Shown piece by piece: positions 1-8,015 of a stretch of DNA of 59,741 nt (positions are counted from its first letter, which is position 1; every line of letters starts with the position of its first letter). The translations under genes and the position numbers were made by a program. Origin of the DNA: an uncultured Pseudomonadota bacterium (GTDB lineage: Bacteria > Pseudomonadota > Alphaproteobacteria > UBA9219). The stretch is from contig CAIPYM010000029.1 in assembly GCA_903869345.1 (NCBI GenBank), forward strand, positions 1 through 59,741. The letters are read 5' to 3'. The notes below the pieces were generated by a model. That model saw only the letters and a program-made list of their open reading frames with translations. It was not told the DNA's origin and searched no databases.

Positions 1-53
1 CAACGGTCCGTTGAGCTCCACAACGCCATGCACGTCTTTGTTCTGCAAGGCCC

Positions 54-82
54 TTGAGTCCCGCAAGGGTTGGCCCTATGTA
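54..82 (+). promoter_or_regulatory. candidate sigma70 promoter for phaR
   Basis: TTGAGT at 54-59 and TATGTA at 77-82 are separated by 17 bases. The site sits about 40 bases upstream of the phaR start codon. The hexamers match the consensus only partly, so this is a pattern-based call. Confidence 0.45.
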
Positions 83-122
83 GAGAGGGAGGCCTTCCCT
101 GCGCACCCCGAGGTTTTCCGCC

Positions 123-1145
123 ATGACTGAAGCTGCCGATTCGCCCGCCCGCATGATCAAAAAGTACCCCAATCGGCGTCTCTACGACACCGAGGACAGT
201 CGCTACATCACGCAAAGCGACCTGGCGGACATGATCAAACAACGGCAAAACGTCGTGGTGTTGGATGCGAAGACGAACGAAGACATCACGCGGTCCGTCC
301 TGGGGCAGGTGATGCTGGAAGAAGAGGGTCGGTCCGGCGATGCGGCGCTTTTGCCGGCCGGTCTCTTGCGCCAACTGATGGGGTACTACGGGGACAGCCT
401 GCAATCGATTGTCCCGCAATATTTGGAAACAAGCATGAAGGCGCTGGAGCAAAACCAGGAGCGCTTGCGCACGTGCCTCCAAACAACCTTTGGTCAAACC
501 CCGTTTTGCAAAACGATGGAAAACATTTTTTCCGTCAGCACGATGTTGGAGCAGGTCAGCAAGCAAAACATTGCGATGTTTGAGCAAAGCCTCCGCCTGC
601 TAGCAACCCCGCCAGTGGCGGGGTCTGACGAGGCGGTTGTCGCCGGTTGTGCCGCCTTGTCCACCCCGTGCGCGGAAGAAAAGGGGTGTGCTGGGGAGCC
701 GTCCTCAACAGCTTCCTCATCCCCCTCGACGTTTCTAAAACCCGTGCCCACGCCAGCCCCCGCGCCCGTGGAGGCTGTCCCTACGTCTGCCGCTGAAAAT
801 CTTGCCCCCCTCGCGGCGGGTCTTCTGAGCGCGGCGGATGCGCGTGTGGCCGCTGCCGCCGAAGCTCTGGCGTCGGCCGCCTTTGCGTTTGGATCGTCTA
901 AGGCGGCGAAAGAACCGGCTCCCGAGGTGAACGCCGCGCCCACGCCCGTGCCCGACGTGTCCGCACCGCCTGCGCCGAATCCGATCGTGGCGCCCACCGT
1001 GACGCTCGTGCCCGACGCCAAGGCGGTTGTTGCGTCGGCCCCGTTGCCCTCGCCTCTCGCAGCGGCCCTGGACATGCAACAAAAGATCGTCGCGCTTCAA
1101 CGGCAATTGGCGGACATGGCCAAGGGACGTTCATCCGGGACATAG
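123..1145 (+). CDS. phaR: PhaR, polyhydroxyalkanoate synthesis repressor
   Basis: DNA-binding repressor that senses polyhydroxyalkanoate (PHA) granules and controls phasin and its own gene. Residues about 11-75 form the PHB/PHA accumulation regulator DNA-binding domain, with the signature KKYPNRRLYDT and then SRYIT and VLDAKT. Residues about 75-165 fit the second PHB_acc domain. The C-terminal half (about 190-320) is a long Pro/Ala/Val-rich low-complexity region, making the protein (340 aa) longer than the usual 150-200 aa family members. A phasin gene lies convergently 1 kb downstream, which fits the known PhaR-phasin regulatory pairing. The ATG follows an upstream GAGG-like sequence. The function of the tail is unknown. 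Confidence 0.93.
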   Translation: MTEAADSPARMIKKYPNRRLYDTEDSRYITQSDLADMIKQRQNVVVLDAKTNEDITRSVLGQVMLEEEGRSGDAALLPAGLLRQLMGYYGDSLQSIVPQYLETSMKALEQNQERLRTCLQTTFGQTPFCKTMENIFSVSTMLEQVSKQNIAMFEQSLRLLATPPVAGSDEAVVAGCAALSTPCAEEKGCAGEPSSTASSSPSTFLKPVPTPAPAPVEAVPTSAAENLAPLAAGLLSAADARVAAAAEALASAAFAFGSSKAAKEPAPEVNAAPTPVPDVSAPPAPNPIVAPTVTLVPDAKAVVASAPLPSPLAAALDMQQKIVALQRQLADMAKGRSSGT

Positions 1146-1165
1146 CGGCCTCAGAGGTTTTCGGT

Positions 1166-1477
1166 ATGCGCGTGCGTCTCTACCGTCGGGGTCGATCGCC
1201 CACGCAGTCCGGTGCGCGGGGGGCCTTGGTGTGGCATCTTGAGCCCGAGCTCGTGACGTCCCGCGAACCCGAATGTCTGATGGGGTGGGCATCGGCGGGG
1301 GATCCGTTTGGTGCGTTGGGGCGTGCGTTGACCTTCGCCTCCGTGGACGAGGCCCTGGCCTTCGCGCAACGGCAAGGATGGTCGGTCCGCGTGGAAGTCG
1401 CCGAGGCGCGTGTTGTCGTTCCCCGCAATTACCGCGACACGGTCATCGCTGATTCGCGGCCAAGGACCGGGGGCTAG
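1166..1477 (+). CDS. NDUFS4-like complex I accessory subunit
   Basis: A 103-aa protein matching the ETC complex I subunit conserved region, the bacterial relative of mitochondrial NDUFS4 (18 kDa), an accessory subunit of NADH:ubiquinone oxidoreductase found in alphaproteobacteria. Visible family features are a central GW.SAGDP segment, a stretch like F.S.DEALAFAQRQGW, and a short C-terminal part ending in basic residues. It begins 20 bases after phaR and is probably co-transcribed; AGAGG lies 8 bases before the ATG. nuoABC are about 5 kb away on the other strand. Confidence 0.8.
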   Translation: MRVRLYRRGRSPTQSGARGALVWHLEPELVTSREPECLMGWASAGDPFGALGRALTFASVDEALAFAQRQGWSVRVEVAEARVVVPRNYRDTVIADSRPRTGG

Positions 1478-1485
1478 GATTCAAC

Positions 1486-1520
1486 AAAAAAGGGGAAGCT
1501 CCTTGAAGCTCCCCCTTTTC
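1486..1520. terminator. bidirectional terminator between phaR/NDUFS4 and phasin
   Basis: An inverted repeat (AAAAGGGGAAGCT and AGCTCCCCCTTTT, one mismatch, short loop) has A and T runs at its two ends. It lies between two convergent genes, so it can serve both strands. Confidence 0.75.
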
Positions 1521-1564
1521 TCATCATCCCCCTCACGGGCCAAACCCGTGGACGGTTCGCGAGC

Positions 1565-2095
1565 TTAGGCCACCTTGTTCTTAAAGGCGCTCCGCACTTC
1601 GTCGAGGCTCTGGCACACCCGGTTGCCCACCACGTCGAGCGCTTGACATTGATTGCGGGCGATGAGGCTCGTCAGTTCCTTGAGGCTTGCCAAGGTCCGC
1701 TCGAGCGCACCACGCACGAAATCGGCTTGACGGTTGAGCTTATCTTCGGGGCTCACATTTTCCACCAGGGATTGCGAGAAGCCGCCGAACGATTCAGCCG
1801 CTTGGCGCGCCATCTCAGCGTAACGCTGCGAGAGGTCTTGAGCGCTCTCAAACGCGAAGCGTTGAGCCTCGGCGAGGGCTTCCAGGTTCTTGCGGTGAGC
1901 GCTGATGATCGGGTCCATATCCACGCTGGGAAGCTTGTCCAAGCCTGGCATTTTGTTGAAGGCAGGCGCTTTTGCAACGTCGCCAAAAAACTTTGACATG
2001 TCCCACGCTTGCATCATCTGCGAAAGGTCGGGGAACTTAGCAAAGCTGTTGAACGCTGCGGGATCGAGAAAGGGGTTGGGGCCGGACTGGGGCAT
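1565..2095 (-). CDS. phasin family protein
   Basis: Small amphipathic protein (176 aa) that coats intracellular polyhydroxyalkanoate granules. The sequence is mostly alpha-helical, rich in Ala, Glu and Gln, with no membrane segment. The middle (QRFAFESAQ, then AEMARQAAESF) is typical of the phasin family, as is the C-terminal region. An in-frame ATG three codons upstream exists, but AAGGA lies 8 bases before the ATG at 2095 and overlaps the earlier one, so the later start is chosen. A promoter at 2207-2235 and the convergent terminator make it a single-gene unit. Likely repressed by the PhaR encoded nearby (inference from the known pairing). Confidence 0.88.
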   Translation of the reverse strand: MPQSGPNPFLDPAAFNSFAKFPDLSQMMQAWDMSKFFGDVAKAPAFNKMPGLDKLPSVDMDPIISAHRKNLEALAEAQRFAFESAQDLSQRYAEMARQAAESFGGFSQSLVENVSPEDKLNRQADFVRGALERTLASLKELTSLIARNQCQALDVVGNRVCQSLDEVRSAFKNKVA

Positions 2096-2206
2096 GGCAC
2101 ACATCCTTGAAGGGCAAGAGGGAGCAAAGAGGAACCAAAAAGGAGAAGCTGGGCGACCCCTGCTTCGACCAGACGCCGAGAGAAAGGAGGCGAACCAGCC
2201 AGAAGC

Positions 2207-2235
2207 ACTATGGGGTGATTCTCCTTCGTTGTCAC
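2207..2235 (-). promoter_or_regulatory. candidate sigma70 promoter for phasin
   Basis: On the minus strand, GTGACA (2235-2230) and CATAGT (2212-2207) are separated by 17 bases. The -35 overlaps the last codons of the upstream TetR gene, which fits independent expression of the phasin gene. Confidence 0.5.
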
Positions 2236-2966
2236 GTCTTTTTTGCGGAGCAGCATTCGGGTTCGATCCCGGTGGGGGCTAGGGCGTGTGCGAAGGGTTC
2301 TGCGTGGTGCAAGACGCGGTCCAGCGTCGCGAGAGTCGGTGCGAGGTCGGGGGTTTCATCGCTGCACCACCGTCGAAAAACAGCGACATACAACGCCCAG
2401 AATCCCAGTGTTTGCACAAACCCTTTCCAGGGAACGGGTGAAAGGACGTTGGCGTGAGCCAGCAGGGATCGCACCGCATGAATTTGCGCCTGAACGACAT
2501 CCGCCACGAGGGGGGGCTCGGCTTGCAGGGCGCGCGTGAGCCCGAGAATTCCGGCGCGATGGGTTTGCAGAACATCAAACCGCGTCATCAGCAGGTCGCC
2601 CAAAAGGTCGCGGGGGGAAAGCTCCTCGTCTGGCAAATCCGGAGGGGAAGAAAACGCTTTTTCGGATTCGCGCGTGATGAACTGAACGACGGCGGGTGGC
2701 ACGGCCTCAAGGTCGGGAAACGCGGCCTGAACCGATGCGAAAGGCAGGCCCGCCGCGTGCGCAAGATCCTCTAACGTGACGTCGCTCCACGGATGCTTGG
2801 CGGCAAGCTGAAGGGCGGCACGTGCAAGCTGATCGTCACGGGACAGGGGCGGAGACGAGGCTTTGGCTGCTTTCGCTTTTGACGTTTTGGCTTTCGCGGA
2901 ACCGGCTTTCACTGTCGAGGGCTTGGCGCGGACTTTAGCTTGGGAGGAGGGAGCTTGACGGGGCAT
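2232..2966 (-). CDS. TetR-family transcriptional regulator
   Basis: Residues 1-45 are a Lys/Ala/Ser-rich low-complexity leader. Residues about 48-95 form a TetR-type helix-turn-helix: a first helix RDDQLARAALQLAAKH, then a recognition region near VTLEDLAHAAGLPFASVQAAF. The rest is a helical ligand or dimerisation domain that I cannot assign to a ligand class. The start overlaps the 3' end of bioA by 58 bases, an unusually long overlap, so the two are very likely co-transcribed. AGGA lies 4 bases before the ATG. The target is unknown; the neighbouring bioA or phasin genes are possibilities only by position. Confidence 0.8.
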   Translation of the reverse strand: MPRQAPSSQAKVRAKPSTVKAGSAKAKTSKAKAAKASSPPLSRDDQLARAALQLAAKHPWSDVTLEDLAHAAGLPFASVQAAFPDLEAVPPAVVQFITRESEKAFSSPPDLPDEELSPRDLLGDLLMTRFDVLQTHRAGILGLTRALQAEPPLVADVVQAQIHAVRSLLAHANVLSPVPWKGFVQTLGFWALYVAVFRRWCSDETPDLAPTLATLDRVLHHAEPFAHALAPTGIEPECCSAKKT

Positions 2967-4318
2967 GGGATCCTGGACCTTTCACGCTTACAATGCGGAT
3001 GCACATTCTTGGAAGCAGGCTTTTGGGGGCCGCGCGGGGGATGGAGTTTCGCGATAACCTTATGGATCGCGCGGGTCAACATCCGGACGTCGTTCCGCGC
3101 AATTGTGAGCGCGGGCGTCAGGTAAAGAATACGCCCAAACGGACGAATCCACACACCCTTCTCGACCAGCGCGGCCCGAAGACCTCCCAGATCCAGCGGG
3201 GGGCGAAGCTCCACCACCCCCACAGCCCCCTTAACGCGCACGTCCTGCACGCCAGGCAGTGCTTGGCACGGAGCGAGGTCCTCGCGTAGCCAGGATTCAA
3301 GTCGGCGGGCTTGCTTTAGGCGCGGCGTGCGCTCGAACAGGTCCAACGAGGCGTTGGCGGCGGCGCAGGCCAGGGGATTGGCCATGAACGTGGGGCCGTG
3401 CATCAGCGCGGCCTCCGGGCCGCCGTTCTCAAACGCCGCGAAAATCGGCGCACGCGCCACGGTTGCGGCCAACGGCAGAACCCCGCCCGTCAAGCCTTTG
3501 CCGAGGCACAAAAGCTCCGGCACGATGCCCGCTTGTTCGCACGCGAACAGCGTTCCCGTCCGGCCAAAGCCCGTGAAAATTTCGTCCGCGATCAGCAAAA
3601 TGTTGTGACGGTGGCAAAGGTCCGCCACGCGCCGCAGCGTCGCGGGGTCGTGAAACAGCATCCCGCCTGCGCCCTGAATCAGGGGCTCGATCACGACTCC
3701 GGCCAAGGTGTCACGGTGTCGGGCCAACGTTTGGTCCAGCGCGTGCGTGGTGGCCGAATCGCGGGGTAGGGTGGCTTGGACAGCCATCGGGTGCGCGTAA
3801 GGCGTCAAAAGGCCTTGAAAGCCAGAGGCAGGGTCCGAAAGCGCCATGCAGGCCCGCGTATCGCCATGGTACCCCCCTTTGAAACAGAGGAACCGAACGC
3901 GACGCGTTTGGCCCTGAAGCTGGGCGTATTGCACGGCGATTTTGAGGGCGACCTCAATGGCGACCGAGCCGGACTCGCTGAAAAAGACGTGGGTCAGATC
4001 CCCCGGCGTCAGGGCTGCAAGCCGCCGGGCGAGCCGAAGCGCGGGCTCGTGCGTGAGGCCTGCGAACATGATGTGCGGCAAGCGCTCCAGCTGCGCTTGG
4101 ACCGCGTGCACGATGCGCGAAGGGCTGTACCCGTGGCAGGCCGTCCACCACGACGCGAGCCCGTCCACCAGCGTACGTCCGTCTTCCAGATAAATCCGGC
4201 TTCCCTCGGCCGTGCGGACGGCAAGCGGCGTCGGGGCATGCTCCAGCGTGGCGTAAGGGAGCCAAACATTCGCCCCCCCTCGTTGAAGGTACGCACGGCG
4301 CGAGGCGGAGGGCTTCAC
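2909..4318 (-). CDS. bioA: adenosylmethionine-8-amino-7-oxononanoate aminotransferase
   Basis: PLP-dependent class III aminotransferase converting 7-keto-8-aminopelargonate to 7,8-diaminopelargonate in biotin synthesis, with S-adenosylmethionine as amino donor. The BioA signature SWWTACHGY is at residues 56-64. The PLP lysine in LGKGLTGG is K274, and ADEIFTGFGRTG at about 244-255 carries the cofactor-contacting Asp. At 469 aa it is about 40 residues longer than E. coli BioA; the excess is a basic, Pro-rich C-terminal tail that overlaps the tetR start. Its ATG overlaps the stop of the upstream regulator gene (ATGA). No other biotin gene is in the window. Confidence 0.93.
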   Translation of the reverse strand: MKPSASRRAYLQRGGANVWLPYATLEHAPTPLAVRTAEGSRIYLEDGRTLVDGLASWWTACHGYSPSRIVHAVQAQLERLPHIMFAGLTHEPALRLARRLAALTPGDLTHVFFSESGSVAIEVALKIAVQYAQLQGQTRRVRFLCFKGGYHGDTRACMALSDPASGFQGLLTPYAHPMAVQATLPRDSATTHALDQTLARHRDTLAGVVIEPLIQGAGGMLFHDPATLRRVADLCHRHNILLIADEIFTGFGRTGTLFACEQAGIVPELLCLGKGLTGGVLPLAATVARAPIFAAFENGGPEAALMHGPTFMANPLACAAANASLDLFERTPRLKQARRLESWLREDLAPCQALPGVQDVRVKGAVGVVELRPPLDLGGLRAALVEKGVWIRPFGRILYLTPALTIARNDVRMLTRAIHKVIAKLHPPRGPQKPASKNVHPHCKRERSRIPCPVKLPPPKLKSAPSPRQ

Positions 4319-5007
4319 GAACCGCCCCCCGGTTTTCCACGCCAGGTGGGTGTAAGCGCGTAGCCGCCGCGTGTGACCTCAAACGGGTCGGACCCTTCGC
4401 GCGGGTTCGCCAACTTGCGGCGAAGGCGGTAGATGTGCGTTTCAAGGGTGTGCGTGTCCAGACCTTCCGTGTAATGCCACACGGCGTGCAACAGATCGTC
4501 GCGGGATCGGGGCGCGTTCGCCGAAGCCTCCGCGAGGTACGTCAACAGGCGCGATTCTTTGTCCGTGAGAATAACCTCCGCACCCGTTAGCGCATCCCTA
4601 AGACGTCCGGCCCCTGGCGAAAAGAGCCAGGGCCCTACGGGGCGCTCAGTCCGCGATTCCCGATCCTTCAGGCGATCCGCTTCGTTGTGGACCGCCCGGA
4701 TCAGTGCTTCCAACCGGAAGGGTTTGGCGAGGGCACGACGCACGGTCTCGGGTGGCAAAAAGGCAGGGGACTGGCCAAGAACGATCAAGGCTCCCAGACA
4801 TTCCACGTCGCGCGGAACCGTTCCCGTCTCTGCTGGCAGGGCCGTTTCGTCCACGACGGCCAGGGTGGAGGTTTTTTCTCCAGGGTGGAGGGTCTCGGCA
4901 AAGGCCTTCCAGGTTCCGAATCCACGCGGGGTTTCGGGGCGCAACGCTTCCATCAGCGCGTCGCGCACAAGAGGCTCCGGAACCACGATCACAAGGGCAA
5001 GGCGCAT
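4315..5007 (-). CDS. winged-helix response-regulator-like protein with degenerate receiver
   Basis: The C-terminal 100 residues form an OmpR/PhoB-type winged helix: LTDKESRLLTYLAE, then THTLETHIYRLRRKL, then a final hairpin near VTRGGYAL. The N-terminal 110 residues have receiver length and hydrophobic pattern, but the acidic pocket and the usual Asp-MP-x-x-G segment are absent, so it may act without phosphorylation. It lies 6 bases after the membrane-protein gene and overlaps bioA by 4 bases. No histidine kinase is adjacent. The target genes are unknown. Confidence 0.8.
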   Translation of the reverse strand: MRLALVIVVPEPLVRDALMEALRPETPRGFGTWKAFAETLHPGEKTSTLAVVDETALPAETGTVPRDVECLGALIVLGQSPAFLPPETVRRALAKPFRLEALIRAVHNEADRLKDRESRTERPVGPWLFSPGAGRLRDALTGAEVILTDKESRLLTYLAEASANAPRSRDDLLHAVWHYTEGLDTHTLETHIYRLRRKLANPREGSDPFEVTRGGYALTPTWRGKPGGGS

Positions 5008-5013
5008 GGCGGT

Positions 5014-5496
5014 TTACGGGGATGACGCGGAAGAACCGCGTTCCATGAGGGTTGTGATCACCAATGCTTCGGCGGCGGCGATCAGACCCCAGAAGAGCAT
5101 TTCAAGAGCGATCAGTCCCAGGGGCTCCCCCAAAAGGTTGAAGGGCGTGAAGAACTCCCAAAAGGCGAACCCCGCGAAAAGCCAGAGAAACAACCGTGCG
5201 GCGCGAGGGCCAACGCCCGAGGGCCAGGAAGGGGTGCTCATGCGGTAGAGGAACGCGTGCGCGACACCGAGAAGGACCAGCCCCAGAATCATGCCCAGCG
5301 GTTGGTTCACGATTCGCGGCAAGGGTTCCAGACTCGTCCACACGGCAATGAGTTTTGCGCTTTGCAGGGGCGAGGTGATCAGGATGCCGTGACCGTCCAC
5401 CCCGAAGCCGAGGAGACGAAAAGTGAGCAGCATCACAAGGTTCAGGGCCACACCGCCGCCAAAGCCCGCGCACAGGGTTCGTTGCCAGGACGCCAT
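5014..5496 (-). CDS. four-segment membrane protein of unknown function
   Basis: A 160-aa hydrophobic protein with about four predicted membrane segments: around residues 8-30, 62-85, 100-118 and 125-150. I do not recognise a family motif. It is the first gene of a minus-strand operon followed by the winged-helix regulator, bioA and tetR, with a 6-base gap to the next gene. GGAGG-like purines precede the ATG. The conserved-looking polar positions (WTSLEPLPRIVNQP) lie between segments. Confidence 0.65.
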   Translation of the reverse strand: MASWQRTLCAGFGGGVALNLVMLLTFRLLGFGVDGHGILITSPLQSAKLIAVWTSLEPLPRIVNQPLGMILGLVLLGVAHAFLYRMSTPSWPSGVGPRAARLFLWLFAGFAFWEFFTPFNLLGEPLGLIALEMLFWGLIAAAEALVITTLMERGSSASSP

Positions 5497-5592
5497 GGGG
5501 TTCCTCCAAAGGCGAGATCGTGGATCGTCACGGGATTCATGACACGGTTTCGCGTCCGCGCCAACCGCACCGGTCTTATGCTACACGAGCGC

Positions 5593-6120
5593 ATGACGTG
5601 TTCTCCTTTCCGTGTGGCGCTGGCCTTAGGTTCCAACCTTGGGGACCGTCAAGCGCATTTGGACGCCGCGCGGCGAGCGCTCTCGGCGTTTGTGACCGTG
5701 GAGGCCTTTTCGCCTCTCTACATGACGGCCCCGGCGTACGTCACGGATCAACCGGCGTTCCTGAATGCGGCGGCGGTGGGAACGACCGCCCTTGCGCCCC
5801 GCGAACTTTTGGAGCGCTTGAAGGCTGTTGAGCGGGCCGAAGGGCGGGTTCCCGGTGGCGAACGCTATGGTCCGCGTGTGCTGGATGTGGACCTGATTTT
5901 TTACGGGGATCAGGTTTGGGCCGAGGGGGATTTGATCGTGCCGCACCCTCGCTTGGCCGAGCGGAGTTTTGTTTTGCGCCCTCTGGCCGATCTTGCGCCT
6001 GATTGGTGTCACCCCCTCACGGGTCTGACCGTTCGTGCGATGTTGGCTGCTCTCCCGGATGCCGATGCGCCGCAACGCCAAGACTCGGCCAGGACGTTAC
6101 AACGGGGGACGGACTCCTGA
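5593..6120 (+). CDS. folK: 2-amino-4-hydroxy-6-hydroxymethyldihydropteridine pyrophosphokinase
   Basis: HPPK transfers pyrophosphate from ATP to 6-hydroxymethyl-7,8-dihydropterin in folate synthesis. Seen here are ALGSNLGDRQAHL at the N-terminus, YGPRVLDVDLIFYGD with the two metal-binding aspartates, and PHPRLAERSFVLRPL. The open frame extends far upstream (to 5257), but the ATG at 5593 places the conserved LGSNLGD a normal distance from the start; ATGs at 5539 and 5578 are alternatives and none has a strong Shine-Dalgarno. The 3' end overlaps the nuoC 3' end by 24 bases in the opposite direction. folP and folB are not in the window. Confidence 0.9.
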   Translation: MTCSPFRVALALGSNLGDRQAHLDAARRALSAFVTVEAFSPLYMTAPAYVTDQPAFLNAAAVGTTALAPRELLERLKAVERAEGRVPGGERYGPRVLDVDLIFYGDQVWAEGDLIVPHPRLAERSFVLRPLADLAPDWCHPLTGLTVRAMLAALPDADAPQRQDSARTLQRGTDS

Positions 6121-6801
6121 GGTCCGGGATCCTTCATCTCTGGAGGGCACCGCCGCGCCTCCCTCGGGGGTCGGTCCCACCCCTGATTTTAAGCTTCTTT
6201 GATCGGAGGTTGGCTCTATTTCTCCCCGTCCCTTGTCCGCTCTACCCTCCCAGGGGCTGAGGGTATCGAACGCGCGGAAATCCTGCATCAGGTGCAAGGG
6301 CTCGTGGACGACGCGTTCCTGCACAGGGTCGTAGCGGACTTCGGTGTACCCCATCAGGGGAAAGTCTTTGCGCAAGGGGTGGCCCTCAAACCCGTCCTCG
6401 GTCAACAAACGGCGAAGATCCGTGTTGCCTTCGAACAAGAGCCCGAACATATCCCAGGCCTCGCGTTCAAACCACACGGCGCAGCCGTACACCTCCCGCA
6501 CCGAGGGGATCGGCGTGGTTTCATCCGTCCGCGCGATGACGCGCACGCGAACGTTGTGAACGAGACTCAGCAGGTGATAGACGACGTCGAACCGTTCGGT
6601 CCGCGCGGGATAGTCCACCCCGCAAAGGTCCATAAGCTGCACGAACGCCAGGGCGGGCGTATCGCGCAGCGTGGTGAGGACCGCGACGATATCCTCGCGC
6701 CGAACGACAACCGTCACCTCGCCGCCGGGGGCCGTGACCTCCAGGGCCTGAGACCCCAGGGTGCGCCGAACCTCGGCCATCAGGGTGTTGGGCGGCATCA
6801 T
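6097..6801 (-). CDS. nuoC: NADH-quinone oxidoreductase subunit C
   Basis: Peripheral-arm subunit (30 kDa type) of respiratory complex I. Family features are [10 protein letters not shown], the YHLLSL segment, [19 protein letters not shown], then [24 protein letters not shown]. The ATG at 6801 overlaps the nuoB stop as ATGA; the longer open frame upstream is not needed. After FDTLSPWEG, where alphaproteobacterial NuoC normally ends, this protein continues for about 50 Gly/Pro/Arg/Ser-rich residues, running into the 3' end of folK on the other strand. nuoD does not follow, so the operon is cut after C. Confidence 0.93.
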   Translation of the reverse strand: MMPPNTLMAEVRRTLGSQALEVTAPGGEVTVVVRREDIVAVLTTLRDTPALAFVQLMDLCGVDYPARTERFDVVYHLLSLVHNVRVRVIARTDETTPIPSVREVYGCAVWFEREAWDMFGLLFEGNTDLRRLLTEDGFEGHPLRKDFPLMGYTEVRYDPVQERVVHEPLHLMQDFRAFDTLSPWEGRADKGRGEIEPTSDQRSLKSGVGPTPEGGAAVPSRDEGSRTSGVRPPL

Positions 6802-7379
6802 GGACGTACCCCCGCGGACGCTCGCCGTCGGTCCTCTTCCCGTGCGGGGATGTTGAGCACCGGGCGACCGCGTTTGATCTTGCGTTGCAGTTGCAAGAGC
6901 CCATAAAGCAGCGCCTCGGCGGTCGGGGGGCATCCGGGAATGTAAATGTCCACGGGCACAATGAGGTCACACCCGCGCACGACGGAATAGGCGTAGTGGT
7001 AATACCCGCCGCCGTTCGCGCAACTGCCCATTGAAATCACCCAACGCGGCTCCGGCATTTGATCGTAGAGCCGTCGCATTGCGGGGGCCATTTTGTTGGT
7101 CAGCGTTCCCGCGACGATCATGACGTCCGATTGGCGCGGGCTGGCACGGGGCATCATGCCGAACCGGTCGAGGTCATACCGGCTCATGTAGGCGTGAATC
7201 ATCTCAATTGCGCAGCACGCAAGACCAAACGTCATCGGCCACATCGAGCCCGTGCGGGCCCAGGCCAAAATATCATCAAACGCCGCGACGAGGAATCCGT
7301 GATCCTGCAAAACCTCGGTCATCTGCTGACCCGCGCGGCCTGCAGCCTCGCGTTCAGTGGGGGGAAGGATCAATCCCAT
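6798..7379 (-). CDS. nuoB: NADH-quinone oxidoreductase subunit B
   Basis: Complex I subunit carrying iron-sulfur cluster N2. The ligand pattern is present: the double cysteine in GLACCAIEM, then [14 protein letters not shown], then [14 protein letters not shown]. The start is taken at 7379 because AAGGGGG lies 7 bases upstream; a Met seven codons earlier is possible. It overlaps the nuoA 3' end by about 10 bases and nuoC by 4, so A, B and C are translationally coupled. Confidence 0.96.
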   Translation of the reverse strand: MGLILPPTEREAAGRAGQQMTEVLQDHGFLVAAFDDILAWARTGSMWPMTFGLACCAIEMIHAYMSRYDLDRFGMMPRASPRQSDVMIVAGTLTNKMAPAMRRLYDQMPEPRWVISMGSCANGGGYYHYAYSVVRGCDLIVPVDIYIPGCPPTAEALLYGLLQLQRKIKRGRPVLNIPAREEDRRRASAGVRP

Positions 7380-7741
7380 GCGAGCGCCCCCTTGATCCAT
7401 TCATAGGCCAAGCCCACGGTGAGGACGCCCAGAAACACCATCATCGACGCGAACCCCACCCAGCCGATCACGCCCAACGTTGCGGCCCAGGGGAACAGAA
7501 ACGCGATTTCCAAATCAAAGACGATGAATAAAATCGCCACACGGCAAAACCGCACGTCGACTTTGGCCCGCGCGTCGGAAAAAGCGTCAAAGCCGCATTC
7601 GTACGGTGTCTCGCGTCCGGCTTCATGGGACGTTGACCGCGCGACGAGGAACGGCAGCACCGCCGCTGCCGCCGCAACCGCAAACGCCATCGCCATGAAC
7701 ACCAAAACGGACCCGTAAGCCCCAAGATTCGCGCTGATCAT
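7370..7741 (-). CDS. nuoA: NADH-quinone oxidoreductase subunit A
   Basis: Small membrane subunit of complex I (123 aa, three membrane segments at about 10-34, 64-84 and 93-113). Family landmarks are [10 protein letters not shown] in the first loop, [23 protein letters not shown] across segment 2, and a final YEW near the C-terminus. It is the first gene of a minus-strand nuoABC group. Confidence 0.96.
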   Translation of the reverse strand: MISANLGAYGSVLVFMAMAFAVAAAAAVLPFLVARSTSHEAGRETPYECGFDAFSDARAKVDVRFCRVAILFIVFDLEIAFLFPWAATLGVIGWVGFASMMVFLGVLTVGLAYEWIKGALAWD

Positions 7742-7918
7742 GATTCGTGGTCCCCGATCATCGCCTCCAGGGTCCTACGATAAGGGAGCGAAAGCAAGAC
7801 GTGTGTTCCGTATCCCACCAGGATTCTATAAGAAAAGCGAGGAATCGACCCAGGCCCCATCCTGCACTTGGCATTCAAGTGTTTGACGCACACGAGGCCA
7901 GCGCCATTGGCCCCAAAC

Positions 7919-7953
7919 GTGCAACACCCGAATGTGCAACGGTAGCGTTGCAC
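7919..7953. promoter_or_regulatory. triple GTGCAAC motif, possible operator or hairpin
   Basis: The 7-mer GTGCAAC occurs at 7919-7925 and 7934-7940 as direct copies, and as its exact complement GTTGCAC at 7947-7953. The last two form a perfect 7-base-pair stem with a 6-base loop. The group lies in the 274-base divergent gap between nuoA and the first glycan gene. No T run follows, so a terminator is less likely than a protein-binding site. Confidence 0.45.
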
Positions 7954-8015
7954 GGGGAGGGGAGTTTGATGGTGGGATGTTTCAAGGAAGACGGATGGGA
8001 ACGGAAGGACAAAGA

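Noticed and set aside
494-1075. Long open frame on the minus strand opposite phaR
   Set aside because: It is a by-product of GC-rich codons in the Pro/Ala-rich tail of PhaR; its protein is low complexity and has no ribosome site.
2250-2276. GGGTTCGATCCCGG resembles a tRNA T-arm at the 3' end of the TetR gene
   Set aside because: No matching acceptor stem, D-arm or anticodon stem exists on either side, so it is chance similarity.
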